Assembly (NCBI GenBank): GCA_964642315.1
Contig: CAZXOG010000001.1
Span: 124,001-188,000, forward strand
DNA: 64,000 nt
Source of the DNA: JAGVDM01 sp964642315
GTDB lineage: Bacteria; Patescibacteriota; Gracilibacteria; Peribacterales; Peribacteraceae
Direction of reading: 5' to 3'
Part shown: one piece after another, positions 25,155 to 32,544 of the stretch
Position numbering within the stretch: the stretch's first letter is position 1
Layout: each line of letters begins with the position of its first letter
Made by a program: the position numbers and the translations under genes
Notes under the pieces: generated by a model
What the model saw: the letters and a program-made list of their open reading frames with translations, nothing else
Databases searched by the model: none
What the model was told of the DNA's origin: nothing

Positions 25155-26378
25155 TTATGGACAGTTTAGAGCTTTACGCCATCCTGCCGCCACTGCTTCT
25201 TTTTCGCTACAAAACCATCTTTCCCCCTTTGACGTATCTATTACCGTCTGCGAATAAGAGCCACACCCTTCAACGTGATAAATGCGTTCCTGCTTGGATG
25301 AAATGTTGCCTTTGATAGAACATTCCGACGGCTCTTCTTGGATTTGTTCAGGTTCTTCACGCGGTGTCGTATCGGGAACGATGGTTGGTGTTTGTGGCAG
25401 CGTCGTGAGTTTGAAGGCAATCCAAACTACATCTTTTCTTGCCATTCCCGAAGCAACGTCGGCGCTGTTGCTGAATAGCACTCTATTTGCGCGAGCATGG
25501 TTTAGGAAGGGCGCATACCACTCGCCGTTTGCCGCTGGCGTATCAATGTTGAAAATGAGGTAAGCCATTTTTAGCGCCTCTGCAAAGTTCACCGTTTGGT
25601 TGGGACGGAAACTGCCGTCGGGATACCCCTGCACTACACCCTGCGCTTTTGCATACCGAATATACGGTGCATACCACGCGCTTTCATCCACGTCTGAAAA
25701 TCCACTTTGTGAATTGCTGCTCGCAACATCAATGCCCTTTGCCGCTAGGATGATTTTCAACAATTCGGCGCGATTGACGCTCTTATCTGGTTGAAAAGTT
25801 CCGTCGGGATACCCACTCAATACGTTCGTTGTTTTGCCCCATTGGATTGCATCAATGTACGGATGGGTTTGTACAACGTCTGTAAAAAGCGCCGTGTCTT
25901 CGTTGGTGCTGCAATCTGCCCAAAGACCCCTGTTTGCAGTACGGGCTTCTGCTTCCAAGTCGTTGTATGTTTCCAAACGCGGATGTGGGTATTTCCTATA
26001 ACTGTGGGCGTAGCCGTCCCGTATCATCGTCGCGCCAATGTCTTCACCTTCCAGTTCCACGTAGCGAAGAAGCCTCTCATATACGTCCCTATCTTCCGCA
26101 GGGTTGTTTTCTAGCTCTATGGTTTTGCCTGTCAGTAGTTCTTTCAGTCGCGCACTCGCTTCCTTTCCAAAGCACTGCACTGGCTTTCGTGGGTCTACGG
26201 TTTCGGGTGTATCAATCCCTATAATCCTCACTTTTTCCGCCTTACCCTCAATTTGTATCCTCAACGTATCGCCATCAATTACATCAAGTACAGTCGCATT
26301 TTCCGACGCAAAGACGAGCGAAGGCATTACAAGAGCTGAAAGCAACGTCAGAATTGCGACGGGTTTTTGTAGCTGCAT
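25155..26378 (-). CDS. Secreted staphylococcal-type nuclease fused to SLH domains
   Basis: A 407-residue protein. Signal peptide (MQLQKPVAILTLLSALVMPSLVFA), then an SNase/thermonuclease domain (about 26-150): VIDGDTLRI, KVRIIGIDTPET (Arg51, Asp56, Glu59) and DVYERLLRYV (Arg102), so all catalytic residues of the family are present. About 165-330 carries SLH repeats (VLSGYPDGTFQPDKSVNRAE; VVQGYPDGSFRPNQTVNFAE). The last roughly 50 residues (IKGNISSKQERIYHVEGC...GERWFCSEKEAVAAGWRKA) are the small C-terminal domain often found after secreted SNases. It would cut extracellular DNA or RNA while held on the cell surface. Start 26378 fits the signal peptide; 26417 is also in frame. Confidence 0.9.
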   Translation of the reverse strand: MQLQKPVAILTLLSALVMPSLVFASENATVLDVIDGDTLRIQIEGKAEKVRIIGIDTPETVDPRKPVQCFGKEASARLKELLTGKTIELENNPAEDRDVYERLLRYVELEGEDIGATMIRDGYAHSYRKYPHPRLETYNDLEAEARTANRGLWADCSTNEDTALFTDVVQTHPYIDAIQWGKTTNVLSGYPDGTFQPDKSVNRAELLKIILAAKGIDVASSNSQSGFSDVDESAWYAPYIRYAKAQGVVQGYPDGSFRPNQTVNFAEALKMAYLIFNIDTPAANGEWYAPFLNHARANRVLFSNSADVASGMARKDVVWIAFKLTTLPQTPTIVPDTTPREEPEQIQEEPSECSIKGNISSKQERIYHVEGCGSYSQTVIDTSKGERWFCSEKEAVAAGWRKALNCP

Positions 26379-26432
26379 ATTGAAGAAAAGGGACTGGCAA
26401 AAAGTATTGTATGACAATTTACGTTACCAACC

Positions 26433-26448
26433 TTGGTTTGTAAACCAA
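26433..26448. promoter_or_regulatory. Inverted repeat, candidate operator
   Basis: TTGGTTT-GT-AAACCAA, a perfect 7-bp dyad with a 2-bp centre, in the divergent region between the nuclease gene and the XRE regulator gene. Its position is typical for autoregulation by a Cro/C1-type repressor. Confidence 0.45.
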
Positions 26449-26476
26449 TACGAACAAACAGACCACAATCAGGGTT

Positions 26477-26704
26477 GTGAAAAATACGGACATCCGCATA
26501 AAACTGGCAGAACGCATACGGCAGCTACGCGCGAAGCACGGCTATACGCAAGAACAACTGGCGCAGAAAGCTGGTTTGAGCCTGTATTACGTTCAGATAC
26601 TTGAAGCTCGTATACAGAAGAAAAACGCCACTATCATCACCTTGGAAAAGCTGGCAGGTGCGTTTGATATGGAAGTTTGGGAATTGTTACGGTTTCCATC
26701 GTAA
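26477..26704 (+). CDS. XRE-family (Cro/C1-type) HTH regulator
   Basis: A 75-residue single HTH domain: IKLAERIRQLRAKHGYTQEQLAQKAGLSLYYVQILEARIQKKNATIITLEKLAGAFDMEVWELL. The recognition helix lies around AGLSLYYVQILE. It starts at GTG 26477. These small repressors commonly control mobile-element genes. Inverted repeats on both sides of the gene (26433-26448 and 26734-26753) are candidate binding sites, so it may control both arms of the element. Confidence 0.88.
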   Translation: MKNTDIRIKLAERIRQLRAKHGYTQEQLAQKAGLSLYYVQILEARIQKKNATIITLEKLAGAFDMEVWELLRFPS

Positions 26705-26733
26705 TACTGCCGTTTGGCTCTGAAATGGCGTAG

Positions 26734-26753
26734 AATACGGACAATACCGTATT
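26734..26753. promoter_or_regulatory. Inverted repeat upstream of the 307-residue gene
   Basis: AATACGG-acaata-CCGTATT has 7-bp arms and a 6-bp centre, 13 bp before ATG 26767. It may be an operator or the -10 region of the rightward element operon. It differs in sequence from the dyad at 26433-26448. Confidence 0.35.
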
Positions 26754-26766
26754 TCTCAAAGTTGTA

Positions 26767-27690
26767 ATGAGACTAAAAGTGTCACCAAAGGCTGCGGTTC
26801 AAGCGATAGATGCCCTTGTAAAAGCTGGCACTAGCACAGGGCGTTTGTTGTCTGACCTCTATGAAAAAATGGAAAAGGACATTGAAACTGAACATGAGGA
26901 TTACGTCACTGATGCAGAAGAAAAAAGGCAGCGTGCAATCAAGGCTGCCCAAAGTCAGCCCGACGACCTTGAATGGACGATGCCAGATGGTAAGAAAATC
27001 TCGATGCCCAATCCGATGAAGCAACAGCTTGCTGTACTGGAAGCAGTAATGCCCACAGTGCCACCCATTGTTTCGCTTATGGGCAGTGACGGGTTTGAGT
27101 CCAAGATTGCAGAAAAAAGGTTGGAAGAACTGGAACAGACGTACGACGAGTGGATTGATGAAACGCAGGACATTCTAAAAGACATTTTTATGGACTTCAC
27201 GCCTGTCTACACATTCAACGAAGCATCAGGCGAGTACTACCACAACCCGTCGCCGTTCGGCGGTTCATATGGTCATGCCAGATTTATCAACATTTCGCGC
27301 ACCCTTGATGCAAAAATTGCTGTTCTCGTAGATTTTTACAATGCGCTGTCAGACGATATACGCAGTCCGCTGACATATCTGCCCGACCAAGCAAAAGTGT
27401 GTTTTTACGATTTTGTTTGTCCTCTAAAAAACGATAGCAACGAAGCATCGTTTTGTTCGTTCATGTTTGAACATAGTATTGGCGAAAAAGTAGAAATGAT
27501 TGATGCCTACAATCACATGTTTGGCGAGCAACGCACGACGTTGGGCGCGGCAGAAAAGGATAAAATCAAAAATGCGGTTGATGGTATCAACCGTAAGACG
27601 AACAAGGTATTCGGTTTCCCGATAATTGCCAAAGATACAACCACAATCAACCTGACCGTACCCGCTCGCGTGACACAAAGTTTGCTCTAA
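26767..27690 (+). CDS. Hypothetical element protein, 307 residues
   Basis: A soluble, mainly helical protein with a charged coiled-coil-like first third (LVKAGTSTGRLLSDLYEKMEKDIETEHEDYVTDAEEKRQR). A mid-region follows with an aromatic/Pro stretch (FTPVYTFNEASGEYYHNPSPFGGSYGHARFINISR). No membrane segment, Walker motif or HTH is seen. It is the first gene of the rightward element operon after the XRE regulator. The function is unknown; it is not a recognisable capsid, ATPase or relaxase. Confidence 0.6.
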   Translation: MRLKVSPKAAVQAIDALVKAGTSTGRLLSDLYEKMEKDIETEHEDYVTDAEEKRQRAIKAAQSQPDDLEWTMPDGKKISMPNPMKQQLAVLEAVMPTVPPIVSLMGSDGFESKIAEKRLEELEQTYDEWIDETQDILKDIFMDFTPVYTFNEASGEYYHNPSPFGGSYGHARFINISRTLDAKIAVLVDFYNALSDDIRSPLTYLPDQAKVCFYDFVCPLKNDSNEASFCSFMFEHSIGEKVEMIDAYNHMFGEQRTTLGAAEKDKIKNAVDGINRKTNKVFGFPIIAKDTTTINLTVPARVTQSLL

Positions 27691-27782
27691 ATCACTCCCG
27701 TTTTTTGTTATAGGGACGAACGAATAAGGCTTATAAAAGCCAAAAAACCTTCCCGTCTTGGAACGGAAGTCATTTTTCTATC

Positions 27783-27953
27783 GTGTCGTCAGTGGAAGCT
27801 GACGCAACACGACAGGCATACGAAAAGTTGTGCAACAAACCGTTGAACGACGATGAGTACGCGGACGCGAGTAATAGCCTCGTCGGGTTTTTCGCTTTGC
27901 TGATTGAAATAGACCGCGATTTACGCATTGCCCAACAAGCTAATGAACTATGA
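27783..27953 (+). CDS. Small element protein, 56 residues
   Basis: A GTG-started frame encodes SSVEADATRQAYEKLCNKPL, then a hydrophobic GFFALLIEIDRDLRIAQQANEL end, with balanced protein-like composition. Its TGA stop overlaps the start of the SpoVG-like gene (ATG 27943), a layout typical of translational coupling. An amphipathic helix is likely. No known family is recognised. Confidence 0.5.
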   Translation: MSSVEADATRQAYEKLCNKPLNDDEYADASNSLVGFFALLIEIDRDLRIAQQANEL

Positions 27954-28212
27954 CATTTCACAAGTACGGATAACGCCAGTGCAGCCCATAAATGGACTGC
28001 TTGCATTTGCCAGCGTCGTACTCAATGGACACATACGCCTCAACTCCATTGCCATTCACCGAAAGCTAGACGGGTCGGGCTACCGCCTGACATATCCGAC
28101 AAAACGGGCAGGGAACGAAGACCTTACTATTTTCCATCCCATCACACCCGACCTATCCAAAGCGATAGAACGGGCGCTTTTTGAAGAATACCTAAAACTG
28201 CATGGCTCATAA
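27943..28212 (+). CDS. SpoVG-family protein
   Basis: An 89-residue protein matching the SpoVG layout: ISQVRITPVQPINGLLAFASVVLNGHIRLNSIAIHRKLDGSGYRLTYPTKRAGNEDLTIFHPITPDLSKAIERALFEEYLKL. Shared features are the VRxxPV start, LxAFASVxL strand, IxxIxIxxxxxGYxLxxPT, a FHPI motif and a terminal ALxEEY helix. SpoVG proteins bind nucleic acids and regulate gene expression, and homologues are frequent on phages and plasmids. It lies between the 56-residue gene and rep. The start ATG 27943 is preferred over 27928. Confidence 0.75.
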   Translation: MNYDISQVRITPVQPINGLLAFASVVLNGHIRLNSIAIHRKLDGSGYRLTYPTKRAGNEDLTIFHPITPDLSKAIERALFEEYLKLHGS

Positions 28213-28243
28213 GCCCTGCTCTTATCGCCCCAAAGTTGTAACC

Positions 28244-29395
28244 ATGATTGATACCGTCTTACTCAAAATCCCAGCCGACAAGTTCGCGGTAACGAAGCCT
28301 GACAGCTTTGAACCGAACGCCATGGGCTTACTTCGCGCTCCATTCTTGCCATTCAACGGACAGCCGTACATCAAAGCCATCAACAATCCTAGCAAAGAAG
28401 ACCTCAAACAAGGCATATACCGTCCACGCCTTACCATCTACAAGCGCGTTGCTCACGGCGGTTTCCGCATCAATCTGCATGTGGAACTGTCTTTGCCAAA
28501 GCTGATTTTCGGTAACAATTTTGATGAGCTGGACGATGTGCATTTTGACGCGGTTATTGCTGCGCTCAAAAAGCAGCTTTTGCTCATGGGCGTACTTGTT
28601 ACGCAGGACAACCTGCGTGCCGCGGCCGTTCATTCTGTTCACTACTCAAAGAACATCATGTTTGATGACTTCACCACGGCAAGCATGATTCTTGCGGACT
28701 TGGAAAAAATAAAGATGAACAGGCACATGGATTTGAACCGCACTGACTTCCGCAATCAGGGCGAGGCTGTGCGCTATTATGCAAAGGCATACGAGTTTGT
28801 TCTATACGATAAAGTCGCAGACCTCACAAAAAGCGCGGACAGAGCGATGGAAAAAGAAGACCGCGAGTGCAACCTGCAAATGAATATATTTGAAGCGGTG
28901 CGTCGGCAGGGTAAGCCCGTGGAAGTCTTGCGGCTGGAACTGCGCCTGAAAAGCCAGCAAAAAATGAAAGCTCTGTTTGAAAAAATTGGCATTGAAAGCG
29001 ATTGCACCCTGCAATCCATATTCAGTAAGCGCGTATCAAAAACCGTACTCTGCGATTATTGGGATGACATCTATGAACAGCTTGTTCCAGTTTTGTTGCA
29101 AGAGCTTGATGCACCTCAACAATTCTCGCTCATTGCGAAGCAGCGCCCACAATGGAAGCCGCAGCGCACGCTAACGGCGGTTGCTATCTGTGCCATGATA
29201 CGCGCCGAGGGACACCGCAAGACTCGTAGCCGCCTTGTAAAACATTTCTCGCCGCGCACGTTGGAACGTGTATACAAGGACATCAAAGGGCTGGATTTTC
29301 GCGTACTCAACAAAGCGAAGCCATTTCAGCATGTAACAAAAGCGCTGGAAACCTTCGTTCCGCTCAAAAAAGCAGATTACACATTGCCTGAATGA
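28244..29395 (+). CDS. Phage/plasmid replication protein, gene II/X-type
   Basis: A 383-residue protein starting MIDTVLLKIP, as in many filamentous-phage gene II/X-like replication initiators. Other shared features are INLHVELSLPKLIFGNNFDEL, LKKQLLLMGVLVTQDNLRAAAVHSVHYSKNI and candidate catalytic tyrosines in AVRYYAKAYEFVLYDK. Such proteins nick the replicon origin and start rolling-circle replication. The presence of a Rep suggests the excised element can replicate as a circle. An in-frame ATG at 28202 overlaps the SpoVG stop; 28244 is preferred because it places the conserved MIDT at the N-terminus. Confidence 0.7.
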   Translation: MIDTVLLKIPADKFAVTKPDSFEPNAMGLLRAPFLPFNGQPYIKAINNPSKEDLKQGIYRPRLTIYKRVAHGGFRINLHVELSLPKLIFGNNFDELDDVHFDAVIAALKKQLLLMGVLVTQDNLRAAAVHSVHYSKNIMFDDFTTASMILADLEKIKMNRHMDLNRTDFRNQGEAVRYYAKAYEFVLYDKVADLTKSADRAMEKEDRECNLQMNIFEAVRRQGKPVEVLRLELRLKSQQKMKALFEKIGIESDCTLQSIFSKRVSKTVLCDYWDDIYEQLVPVLLQELDAPQQFSLIAKQRPQWKPQRTLTAVAICAMIRAEGHRKTRSRLVKHFSPRTLERVYKDIKGLDFRVLNKAKPFQHVTKALETFVPLKKADYTLPE

Positions 29396-29423
29396 TGTTA
29401 TTCACTGTAAATTACTGTCAACT

Positions 29424-29612
29424 ATGAAAAATGAGTTTTATCTCACCGAGGAAGTCGCAGAAATGCTCCGTATAAGCAAAATGACGGTATATCGCGCTAT
29501 CAAAGCTGGAAAGCTCAAAGCATATAAGTTCGGCAAGGACTGGCGCATTAGAAAGGATGATTTAGAAGCCTTCCTGCAAGCGCACAAAACCTCATACCCC
29601 GATAATCCATGA
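29424..29612 (+). CDS. Excisionase-like MerR-type HTH protein (HTH_17)
   Basis: A 62-residue protein of the helix-turn-helix excisionase family: FYLTEEVAEMLRISKMTVYRAIKAGKLKAYKFGKDWRIRKDDLEAFL. The DNA-recognition helix and the small wing (YKFGKDWRI) are intact. It overlaps the recombinase start by 4 bp (ATGA), so the two are co-translated. By position it is the likely recombination directionality factor for the element. Confidence 0.88.
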   Translation: MKNEFYLTEEVAEMLRISKMTVYRAIKAGKLKAYKFGKDWRIRKDDLEAFLQAHKTSYPDNP

Positions 29613-31108
29613 AAGCAGTCATACTTGCTCGCGTATCCAGTAAACGGCAGGAAGAAGAAGGGCTATCTTTGGATAACCAGCTAGAAACATTACGCACCTA
29701 CGCGAAGGAAAAAGGCATGGAAGTCACCCAAGAGTTTGTGTTCCAAGAAAGCGCAGGTCATAAAATACGAAAACGATTTGATGAGCTGATTGCCCACGTA
29801 AAAAGCCAGCCCGACATTGGCGCTATTCTCGCGTATCGCGTGGACAGAACGACACGCAATTTCCGCGATGCAGTCTTGCTAGACAACCTGCGCGTTGAAG
29901 AAGGAAAGGAATTGCACTTTGTTTATAACCGCCTTGTTCTAACAGCCAGTTCCTACGGGCGCGACATACAGGATTGGGATTTGCAGGTATTCTTGGCAAA
30001 GCAATACCTCAACCGCTTGCAGGAAGACGGTGCTACCACTTGGCTGCATAAAATACGCAATGGCGAATGGGCGACCAAAGCCCCATGCGGTTATATGAAC
30101 GTTGAACGGGAAGACGGCAGCGCATGGATTGAGCTAGACCCCGAACGTGCGCCGCTCGTAAAAAAGGCATTTGAAATGTATGCCACGGGGCGTTACTCCA
30201 TGAAGGCACTCGCAAAAGAACTGGCAAGCCCGAAGATTGGATTGACCACGAACACGCCTAGCCAACGTCCGATGTACACAAGCTACCTTGAAGCTCAAAT
30301 CCTCAAAAATCCGTTCTACTACGGCGAGATGGATTACAAAGGCAAGTTCTATCCGCATAAATATGAAAAGCTCATTCCAAAATGGCTATGGCTGAAATGC
30401 CAAGAAGTGCGCGAGAGTTACGGCAAGACACCAATGAAGTACAACACCAAGGTTTTTGCCTTCAAGCGGCTGCTTACATGTGCGAAATGCGACTGGCATC
30501 TTTCAACGTACACGACCAAAGGCATCAACTATGTGCGCTGCCATAATTGCAAAGCGGTTCATGTGAAGGAAGACACTTTGCTAGACCAAGCTGCCGACAT
30601 TTTCGCAGACCTGACTATCCCGCCCGATGTGGTAGACGACCTACGTACCAAACTGCTCGCCTTCTACAAAAATGAACAGGTGTTTTACGAGGACAACGTA
30701 GAGCGCATCAACGGCGAATTGAAGAAAATCAGAAAGCGCATGGCGACGATGTATGACGACAGATTGGACGGGCGTATTACGTCCGATGAGTACGACAAAA
30801 GGGTTGCTGTCTGCAAGCAGCAAGAGGCAACATTTTTGGAAGAATTGAAGGGTCATTCCGAGGCTGATGAAGCCTTTGTAATTTCGTGTTCTTACATACT
30901 GGAACTGGCAAAACGTGCCAAAGAGCTGTTTGTGCGTTCGCAACCCGAACAAAAGAACCGATTGTTGCGTTTCGTTCTTGCGAACTGTTCCGTAGAAGGC
31001 GAAAAGCTCATGCCCAAGCTAAAAAACGTGTTTGAAGGTATAGCCCAATGTAACAAAACGAAAGATTGGCTCCCCGGGCTGGATTCGAACCAGCAACCAA
31101 TCGGTTAA
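29609..31108 (+). CDS. Large serine recombinase
   Basis: A 499-residue protein. Resolvase domain (about 1-145) with nucleophile in LARVSSKRQ (Ser10), QESAGHKIRKRFDEL and the YRVDRTTRN arginine cluster. A Recombinase domain follows (about 165-260, WATKAPCGYMNVER...), then a zinc-ribbon (CAKCDWHL...VRCHNC) and a coiled-coil (about 360-430). It integrates and excises the element by 2-bp staggered cuts. Its last roughly 14 residues (DWLPGLDSNQQPIG) are read from the antisense strand of tRNA-Asn, so the C-terminus changes on excision. Targeting a tRNA is more usual for tyrosine integrases. Confidence 0.92.
   Translation: MKAVILARVSSKRQEEEGLSLDNQLETLRTYAKEKGMEVTQEFVFQESAGHKIRKRFDELIAHVKSQPDIGAILAYRVDRTTRNFRDAVLLDNLRVEEGKELHFVYNRLVLTASSYGRDIQDWDLQVFLAKQYLNRLQEDGATTWLHKIRNGEWATKAPCGYMNVEREDGSAWIELDPERAPLVKKAFEMYATGRYSMKALAKELASPKIGLTTNTPSQRPMYTSYLEAQILKNPFYYGEMDYKGKFYPHKYEKLIPKWLWLKCQEVRESYGKTPMKYNTKVFAFKRLLTCAKCDWHLSTYTTKGINYVRCHNCKAVHVKEDTLLDQAADIFADLTIPPDVVDDLRTKLLAFYKNEQVFYEDNVERINGELKKIRKRMATMYDDRLDGRITSDEYDKRVAVCKQQEATFLEELKGHSEADEAFVISCSYILELAKRAKELFVRSQPEQKNRLLRFVLANCSVEGEKLMPKLKNVFEGIAQCNKTKDWLPGLDSNQQPIG
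31067..31075. repeat. Candidate right attachment core (tRNA-Asn 3' end)
   Basis: TGGCTCCCC, the complement of the encoded CCA, discriminator and first acceptor-stem bases of tRNA-Asn, repeated at 22445-22453. Confidence 0.4.
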
Positions 31109-31141
31109 CAGCCGATTGCTCTACCGTTGAGCTACCGGGGA
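31067..31141 (-). tRNA. tRNA-Asn (GTT anticodon)
   Basis: Read on the minus strand, a full cloverleaf forms. The acceptor TCCCCGG pairs with CCGGGGA. The anticodon arm is ATCGG-CTGTTAA-CCGAT with anticodon GTT. The T arm is GCTGG-TTCGAAT-CCAGC, discriminator G, and CCA is encoded. The mobile element abuts its 3' end, and the serine recombinase frame terminates inside it on the opposite strand. Confidence 0.95.
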
Positions 31142-31237
31142 ATGTGCTGCAAAAGGAAAGATCAGCGGGGGGAGTATACGGGAATCGCAAGAGAGCGGAA
31201 TAGTGTTCGCGCTGAATCTGCGGCGGCGCAGAGAGGC

Positions 31238-32482
31238 CTACTTGGGGAGCAGCACCACGATCTCTCGCCCCACCATCTGCCCGGGCCGCCTATAGAGGAG
31301 AGAGGGGCGGGCGGGATCGGCAGCGGGGATCTCCGGTGGCAGTACCGAGCGGAGGCCGATGGATTCCACCGTCTTCCACACTTTCTGCAGGCGATCCGGC
31401 CCCTTGGATGTGTACCACACCGGGAACGTGCAGACGATGGGGGTGCCGGGGAGCGAGGTTATGGCGTTCCGCAGGAACCCGTCCTGCACGGACTCGTTCT
31501 CCGTGCGCATCCTGCTCACGTCCTTGAGCGTCGGCCGGTCGGCGAGCGCCGGGCCGAGCGTCGTTTCTGTCACGATGGCATCCGGGCGCTGCTTGAAGGG
31601 GAACGGCTTGCGGGCATCGTGCTTGCACACGTCGCTCGGCACATCCTTCTTCGCGATCTTCTCCTCCTTGCGGAGCCACTCGAGGTTCTTGGTACAGCCG
31701 TTCACGGCCTTGAGCGCGCTATCGCTCGCGAGCACCGGCCAGCCACGTAGCAGGCATTCCATGGGGATCACCCCGGTGCCGCAGAACGGATCGAGCACCG
31801 TGAGCACGGGGAGTGCGAACTTCTTACTCGGTTTCTCCTTGATCTTGCCGGTCTGCCGCACGGCCCAGAGCCCCAGGTTGAGGAGGATCTGCGCGAGCTT
31901 CGGCGGAAGCAGGCCGACGGTGGTATCCCGCACGGGCTTGCGCATGTCCCGCTTGCTGTACGCCTCGATATCCTGCGCGCCGACCGTGCGCCCCACCCAT
32001 GCGAGTTCGCCGTTCTCCGGATCCGCGACGATCACGATCTCGCACCCCCGCTTGCCGCCGATCATCTCGTTCTCGTGCAGGACGATCGGAAGCGCCGGGC
32101 GGTGCTCGTTGCCCACGTAGCGGCTCGGCTGGCTCTGGTCCTTGAGGTGCTGCTTGCAGGAGCGGTAGAGCGTCTTCACCTGCCTCGCTGAGAGGCCGAC
32201 GGAGCGCAGCGAGAACGTGACCTTCGTGCGCTTGCCGCCCTGGAGCTCGTTGCTCAGGATCTTCGGGATGTCCTGCAGCGTCACCGTCCCTTCCGTGAGG
32301 CGCTCTGCGAGCACGAATGTTCCGCCGAGCGTATTGAGGAACTGCTGATCGAGTTCGAGTGCGGTCTCAAAAATTGCGAGCATGTTGCTGCGATGCGTGA
32401 ACCGGATATCCGGGAGCAGGGCGGCGAGCTCGGCGGTGCTGATGTGCGGCTGGTGACCGAGGAAGGCGGCGTAGGAAGGCAT
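31238..32482 (-). CDS. TRM11-like RNA/DNA methyltransferase
   Basis: A 414-residue protein. The N-terminal half is THUMP-like (YAAFLGHQPHISTAELAALLPD...). The C-terminal half is a Rossmann methyltransferase with AdoMet motif VLDPFCGTGVIPMECLLRGWPVLASD and catalytic-type motif TETTLGPALADRP, similar to the T-E-x-x-L-G-P of TRM11 relatives. A likely reaction is N2-methylation of guanosine in tRNA. An ATG at 32548 overlaps the upstream stop as ATGA and would add 22 residues. Start 32482 is preferred because the THUMP-like region begins there. Last gene of the alaS operon. Confidence 0.72.
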   Translation of the reverse strand: MPSYAAFLGHQPHISTAELAALLPDIRFTHRSNMLAIFETALELDQQFLNTLGGTFVLAERLTEGTVTLQDIPKILSNELQGGKRTKVTFSLRSVGLSARQVKTLYRSCKQHLKDQSQPSRYVGNEHRPALPIVLHENEMIGGKRGCEIVIVADPENGELAWVGRTVGAQDIEAYSKRDMRKPVRDTTVGLLPPKLAQILLNLGLWAVRQTGKIKEKPSKKFALPVLTVLDPFCGTGVIPMECLLRGWPVLASDSALKAVNGCTKNLEWLRKEEKIAKKDVPSDVCKHDARKPFPFKQRPDAIVTETTLGPALADRPTLKDVSRMRTENESVQDGFLRNAITSLPGTPIVCTFPVWYTSKGPDRLQKVWKTVESIGLRSVLPPEIPAADPARPSLLYRRPGQMVGREIVVLLPK

Positions 32483-32544
32483 GGGGGAAGCATACAGACG
32501 CACCGGCTTGTCTGCAGCTTTGCGTATTCCTTGGGAATGTTTTC

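Larger units (their letters stand above)
22445..31075. mobile_element. Integrated element at tRNA-Asn (serine recombinase, II/X-type Rep)
   Basis: About 8.6 kb of visibly lower GC than both flanks ends precisely at the 3' end of tRNA-Asn. The right end carries excisionase-like and large serine recombinase genes reading into the tRNA. Next inward come a gene II/X-type replication protein, a SpoVG-like protein, small ORFs, a 307-residue unknown protein and an XRE regulator. The left arm, on the opposite strand, carries an SLH-nuclease fusion, an SLH protein and a membrane-anchored protein. No Zot-like ATPase, capsid or relaxase is seen, so it looks like an integrative plasmid or phage-derived satellite. 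The left boundary is inferred from the GC change and a 9-bp match to the tRNA end. Confidence 0.7.

Noticed and set aside
22445..31075. Complete filamentous phage (inovirus)
   Set aside because: A gene II/X-type Rep is present, but no Zot-like ATPase, small coat proteins or adsorption protein could be recognised.
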